The position numbers were made by a program, and so were the translations under genes. A stretch of 24,952 nucleotides of DNA from contig JAIHZV010000002.1 in assembly GCA_022718015.1 (NCBI GenBank), positions 1 through 24,952 of the forward strand, read 5' to 3'. Origin of the DNA: Phascolarctobacterium sp. (GTDB taxonomy: Bacteria; Bacillota; Negativicutes; Acidaminococcales; Acidaminococcaceae). The notes below the pieces were generated by a model, which was not told the origin of the DNA, made no database searches, and saw nothing but the letters and a program-made list of their open reading frames with translations. Numbering within the stretch: position 1 is the stretch's first letter; each line of letters begins with the position of its first letter. This document shows positions 21,889 to 24,952 of the stretch, one piece after another.

Positions 21889-24800
21889 ATGACTAAAATC
21901 AACACTGTATTAGTTGCCAACCGTGGCGAAATTGCCATCCGCGTTTTTCGTGCGTGCAATGAATTAGGCATTCGCACCGTTGCTATATATTCCAAGGAAG
22001 ACACCCTTTCCCTGCATCGTAACAAAGCTGATGAAGCTTATCTCGTCGGCGAAGGCAAATCCCCTACCGACGCTTATCTTGATATCGAAGACATCCTGCG
22101 CATTGCACGTGAGCATGACGTTGACGCCATTCACCCCGGCTATGGCTTCCTGTCCGAGAACAGCAACCTGGCCCGCCGCTGCGCTGAGGAAGGCATCACC
22201 TTCATCGGCCCCCGTCTGGAGCATCTGGTTATGTTCGGCGACAAGCTCAACGCCCGCAAGCAGGCTGAGCTGGCAGGCATTCCTATGATTCCCGGCTCCC
22301 AAGGCACCGTAAACTCCATGCAGGAGGTGCTGGACTTTGGTGAAAAGGCCGGCTATCCGATTATTATTAAAGCTGTCAACGGCGGCGGCGGCCGCGGCAT
22401 GCGCGTTGTCCATAACGCTGAAGAGGCAGTGACTGCTTATGATATGGCCAAGAGCGAAGCGAAAAAGGCTTTTGGCAATGATGAAATCTATCTGGAAAAA
22501 TATCTGCAAAACCCGAAGCATATCGAGGTACAGATTATCGGCGATACGCATGGCAACCTCATGCACCTGTTCGAGCGTGACTGCTCCGTACAGCGCCGTC
22601 ATCAGAAGCTCGTAGAAATCGCTCCGGCCTTTGCTCTGCCTGTAGAGCAGCGCCAGGCTATCTGCGACGCAGCTGTAAAGCTGATGAAAAACGTTGATTA
22701 TATCAGTGCCGGCACTGTAGAATTCCTTGCTACTCCCGACGGCAAATTCTACTTCATCGAGGTTAACCCGCGTATCCAAGTTGAGCATACCGTTACCGAG
22801 CAGATTACCGGTATCGATATCGTGCAAACCCAAATCAAAATTGCTGAAGGCTATGAGCTGCACGGCCCGGAAATCGGCCTGCCTGAGCAAAAGGATTTGC
22901 AAACCATGGGCCATGCTATCCAATGCCGTATTACGACCGAGGACCCGTCCAACAACTTCATGCCTGACACCGGCAAGCTCATCACCTACCGCAGCGGCGG
23001 CGGCTTCGGCATCCGTCTTGACGGCGGCAATGCCTTCACCGGCTCTGTTATCACGCCGTACTATGACTCCCTGCTCGTAAAAGCAACCACCTGGGGCCTG
23101 ACTCATGAAATTGCTATCACCAAAATGCTGCGCTGCCTGAAGGAATTCCGTATCCGCGGCGTAAAAACCAATATTCAATTCTTAGAGAACGTACTGCAAA
23201 ACCAGCACTTCATCAAAGGCGATTACAGCACTGACTTTGTTGATACCACGCCGGAGCTCTTCATTTTCCCGAAAACCCTCGACCGTGGCAACAAACTGCT
23301 GCATTATATTGCTGACATCACCGTCAACGGCTATTCCAACGTCGGCGTACAGCCGAAGCCTGACTTCGCGCCGCTGAACATGCCGAAGCCGTACAATGGC
23401 ATCCTTGCCCTGGGCGCTAAGCATATTCTCGACACCCGTGGTGCTGAAGGCCTGTCTGACTGGGTTATGTCGCAGCAGGAGGTTCTGCTGACCGACACCA
23501 CCTTCCGTGATGCTCATCAATCCCTGTTTGCAACCCGTCTGCGTACTGCCGACATGCTGCGTGTTATGCGTGACACCGCAGGCAAGCTGCCCGGACTCTT
23601 CTCCTTCGAATGCTGGGGCGGTGCAACCTTCGACGTTGCCTATCGCTTCCTCGACGAAAGCCCGTGGCAGAGACTGGCACAGTTCCGCGAAGCAGCTCCG
23701 AACATTCTCTTCCAGATGCTGCTGCGTGGTGCGAACGCTGTTGGCTACACCAGCTATCCTGACAATGTTGTTAAGCAGTTCATCAAGCTGGCGGCTAAGA
23801 ACGGCATCGACGTTTTCCGTATCTTTGACAGCCTGAACGGCCTTGACAATATGCGTCTTTCTATCGACACTGTCCGTGAATCCGGCAAGGTTGCTGAAGC
23901 AGCTCTGTGCTACACCGGCGATATTCTTGACCCGACTCGCGATAAATACGACCTCAAATACTATGTAAACATGGCGAAGGAGCTGGAAAAAGCCGGCGCC
24001 AACATTATCGCCATCAAGGATATGGCCGGCCTGCTGAAGCCGGAGGCTGCATACCGCCTCGTAAGCAGCCTGAAATCCACCGTCGGCGTACCTATCCACC
24101 TGCATACGCATGAAGGCAGCGGCAATGCTATCTACACCTATGCACGTGCTATCGACGCAGGCGTAGATATCGTCGACACCGCTATGAGCTCCATGAGCAG
24201 CGGCACCTCCCAGCCGAGCGGCAGCAGCCTCTACTATGCACTGAGCGGACATCCGCGTCAGCCGCGTCTCGATGTTGATGCTATGAACGAGCTGTCCCGT
24301 TATTGGGAAACTGTCCGTCCGTACTACAAGGCAGCCGACAGAACCGAAAACTTCCCCAACCCCGAGGTTTACGTACACGAAATGCCCGGCGGCCAATACA
24401 CCAACCTCAAGCAGCAGGCTCAGGCTCTTGGACTGATTCACCGCTGGGAAGAAATCAAGGATATGTATCACCGCGTATCCATGATGTTCGGCGATTTGAT
24501 TAAGGTTACTCCGTCCTCCAAGATTGTTGGCGATATGGCACTGTTCATGGTGCAGAACGACCTCTCCGAGGAAGACGTTTATGCTAAGGGTGACGTGCTG
24601 GACTTCCCGGCATCTGTCGTAGAATTCTTCGAAGGCCGCATCGGTACTCCGTACCAGGGCTTCCCTGAAAAGCTGCAGCAAATCGTACTCAAAGGACGCA
24701 AGGCAATCAGCGAGCGTCCGGGCGCAGTGCTGCCGCCTGTTGATTTCGAGGATATCCGTGCTAAGCTCAAGGAGCTTGAAGCACCGACCACTGACGAGGC

Positions 24801-24952
24801 TGTCAGCGCATACTGCCTCTATCCGAAGGTATTCACCGATTGGGTAAACCGCTACAACGAATTTGGCGATGTATCCGTTCTCGACACGCCGACATTCTTC
24901 TTCGGCATGACTCCGGGCGAAGTTATCAAGGTTGAAATCGAGCAGGGCAAGG
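21889..24952 (+). CDS. pyc: Pyruvate carboxylase, 3' end cut by the window
   Basis: A biotin enzyme that carboxylates pyruvate to oxaloacetate with ATP and bicarbonate, feeding the TCA branch and gluconeogenesis. The visible 1021 codons comprise the biotin carboxylase domain (about 1-450) and the carboxyltransferase domain (from about 530). The former has VLVANRGEIAIR, HPGYGFLSEN, the ATP-grasp glycine loop NGGGGRGMR, and EVNPRIQVEHTVTE. The latter has LLTDTTFRDAHQSLFATR, the ECWGGATFDVAYRF stretch, the metal/lysine region IIAIKDMAGLL and HLHTHEGSGN. The C-terminal region continues at the edge (FFFGMTPGEVIKVEIEQG), so the biotin-carrier domain with its lysine lies outside. A continuous BC-CT order on one chain separates it from oxaloacetate decarboxylase alpha subunits. 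Confidence 0.97.
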   Translation, partial: MTKINTVLVANRGEIAIRVFRACNELGIRTVAIYSKEDTLSLHRNKADEAYLVGEGKSPTDAYLDIEDILRIAREHDVDAIHPGYGFLSENSNLARRCAEEGITFIGPRLEHLVMFGDKLNARKQAELAGIPMIPGSQGTVNSMQEVLDFGEKAGYPIIIKAVNGGGGRGMRVVHNAEEAVTAYDMAKSEAKKAFGNDEIYLEKYLQNPKHIEVQIIGDTHGNLMHLFERDCSVQRRHQKLVEIAPAFALPVEQRQAICDAAVKLMKNVDYISAGTVEFLATPDGKFYFIEVNPRIQVEHTVTEQITGIDIVQTQIKIAEGYELHGPEIGLPEQKDLQTMGHAIQCRITTEDPSNNFMPDTGKLITYRSGGGFGIRLDGGNAFTGSVITPYYDSLLVKATTWGLTHEIAITKMLRCLKEFRIRGVKTNIQFLENVLQNQHFIKGDYSTDFVDTTPELFIFPKTLDRGNKLLHYIADITVNGYSNVGVQPKPDFAPLNMPKPYNGILALGAKHILDTRGAEGLSDWVMSQQEVLLTDTTFRDAHQSLFATRLRTADMLRVMRDTAGKLPGLFSFECWGGATFDVAYRFLDESPWQRLAQFREAAPNILFQMLLRGANAVGYTSYPDNVVKQFIKLAAKNGIDVFRIFDSLNGLDNMRLSIDTVRESGKVAEAALCYTGDILDPTRDKYDLKYYVNMAKELEKAGANIIAIKDMAGLLKPEAAYRLVSSLKSTVGVPIHLHTHEGSGNAIYTYARAIDAGVDIVDTAMSSMSSGTSQPSGSSLYYALSGHPRQPRLDVDAMNELSRYWETVRPYYKAADRTENFPNPEVYVHEMPGGQYTNLKQQAQALGLIHRWEEIKDMYHRVSMMFGDLIKVTPSSKIVGDMALFMVQNDLSEEDVYAKGDVLDFPASVVEFFEGRIGTPYQGFPEKLQQIVLKGRKAISERPGAVLPPVDFEDIRAKLKELEAPTTDEAVSAYCLYPKVFTDWVNRYNEFGDVSVLDTPTFFFGMTPGEVIKVEIEQGK

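Noticed and set aside
21964..23178. 404-codon open frame on the minus strand inside pyc
   Set aside because: It is antisense to a clear biotin carboxylase domain, has no family resemblance and no ribosome-binding site. Long antisense frames arise here from the codon bias of pyc.
23182..24681. 499-codon open frame on the minus strand inside pyc
   Set aside because: It is the shadow of the pyruvate carboxyltransferase domain, with unrecognisable composition and no start signals.

Overview
The window looks like a chromosomal segment of a Gram-positive-lineage (Firmicutes) bacterium. A member of the Negativicutes, such as an Acidaminococcaceae/Phascolarctobacterium-like gut anaerobe, is the best guess. 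The reasons are strong Shine-Dalgarno sequences before nearly every gene, the rpmE-prfA-prmC-sua5-rpiB-ywlG-glyA-upp order known from Bacillus, a methionine aminopeptidase with an N-terminal SEC-C zinc motif, and a CbiM remnant of a type I associate with Negativicutes. The lineage is inference from memory; no 16S or marker comparison was possible. No rRNA, tRNA, CRISPR array or insertion sequence was seen.

Left edge (1-330): the first codons of a possible LacI-type regulator and a 51-codon remnant of the 5' end of cbiM, both on the minus strand. They lie behind a promoter with a 19-bp spacer of the kind used by MerR-family activators.

Positions 354-13799 are one co-directional minus-strand run, transcribed in the order map, AzgA-type purine permease, adenine deaminase, DUF815 ATPase, rpmE, DUF1385 membrane protein, prfA, prmC, sua5, rpiB, ywlG-like DUF436, glyA, upp, dCMP deaminase. 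It combines purine and pyrimidine salvage (permease, ade, upp, dCMP deaminase), one-carbon and pentose metabolism (glyA, rpiB) and translation (map, L31, RF1 and its methylase, tRNA t6A synthesis). Several genes overlap or nearly touch. A 103-nt imperfect palindrome sits between sua5 and rpiB, and hairpins lie between several other genes.

Positions 14034-15753 carry a plus-strand dedA-ltaE pair. Positions 15757-16054 hold what reads as a complete type I toxin-antitoxin locus: a 25-residue holin-like hydrophobic toxin on the minus strand with its own promoter and a Shine-Dalgarno-sequestering hairpin, facing a convergent antisense RNA with a strong promoter and terminator. An alanyl-tRNA editing protein (minus) follows, then a plus-strand HAD phosphatase/metallophosphoesterase pair.

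Positions 18908-19486 hold a type II toxin-antitoxin operon (RelB/DinJ-type antitoxin, YoeB/Txe-type toxin). Positions 19521-19778 hold a candidate small RNA of about 220 nt with promoter, long hairpin, exposed CTCCTCC and strong terminator. ftsH (minus) and pyruvate carboxylase (plus, cut by the window edge) diverge from a shared promoter region containing GTATAC-type palindromes.

The most interesting items are the small RNA/peptide loci in the intergenic gaps, which ORF-based annotation would usually miss.
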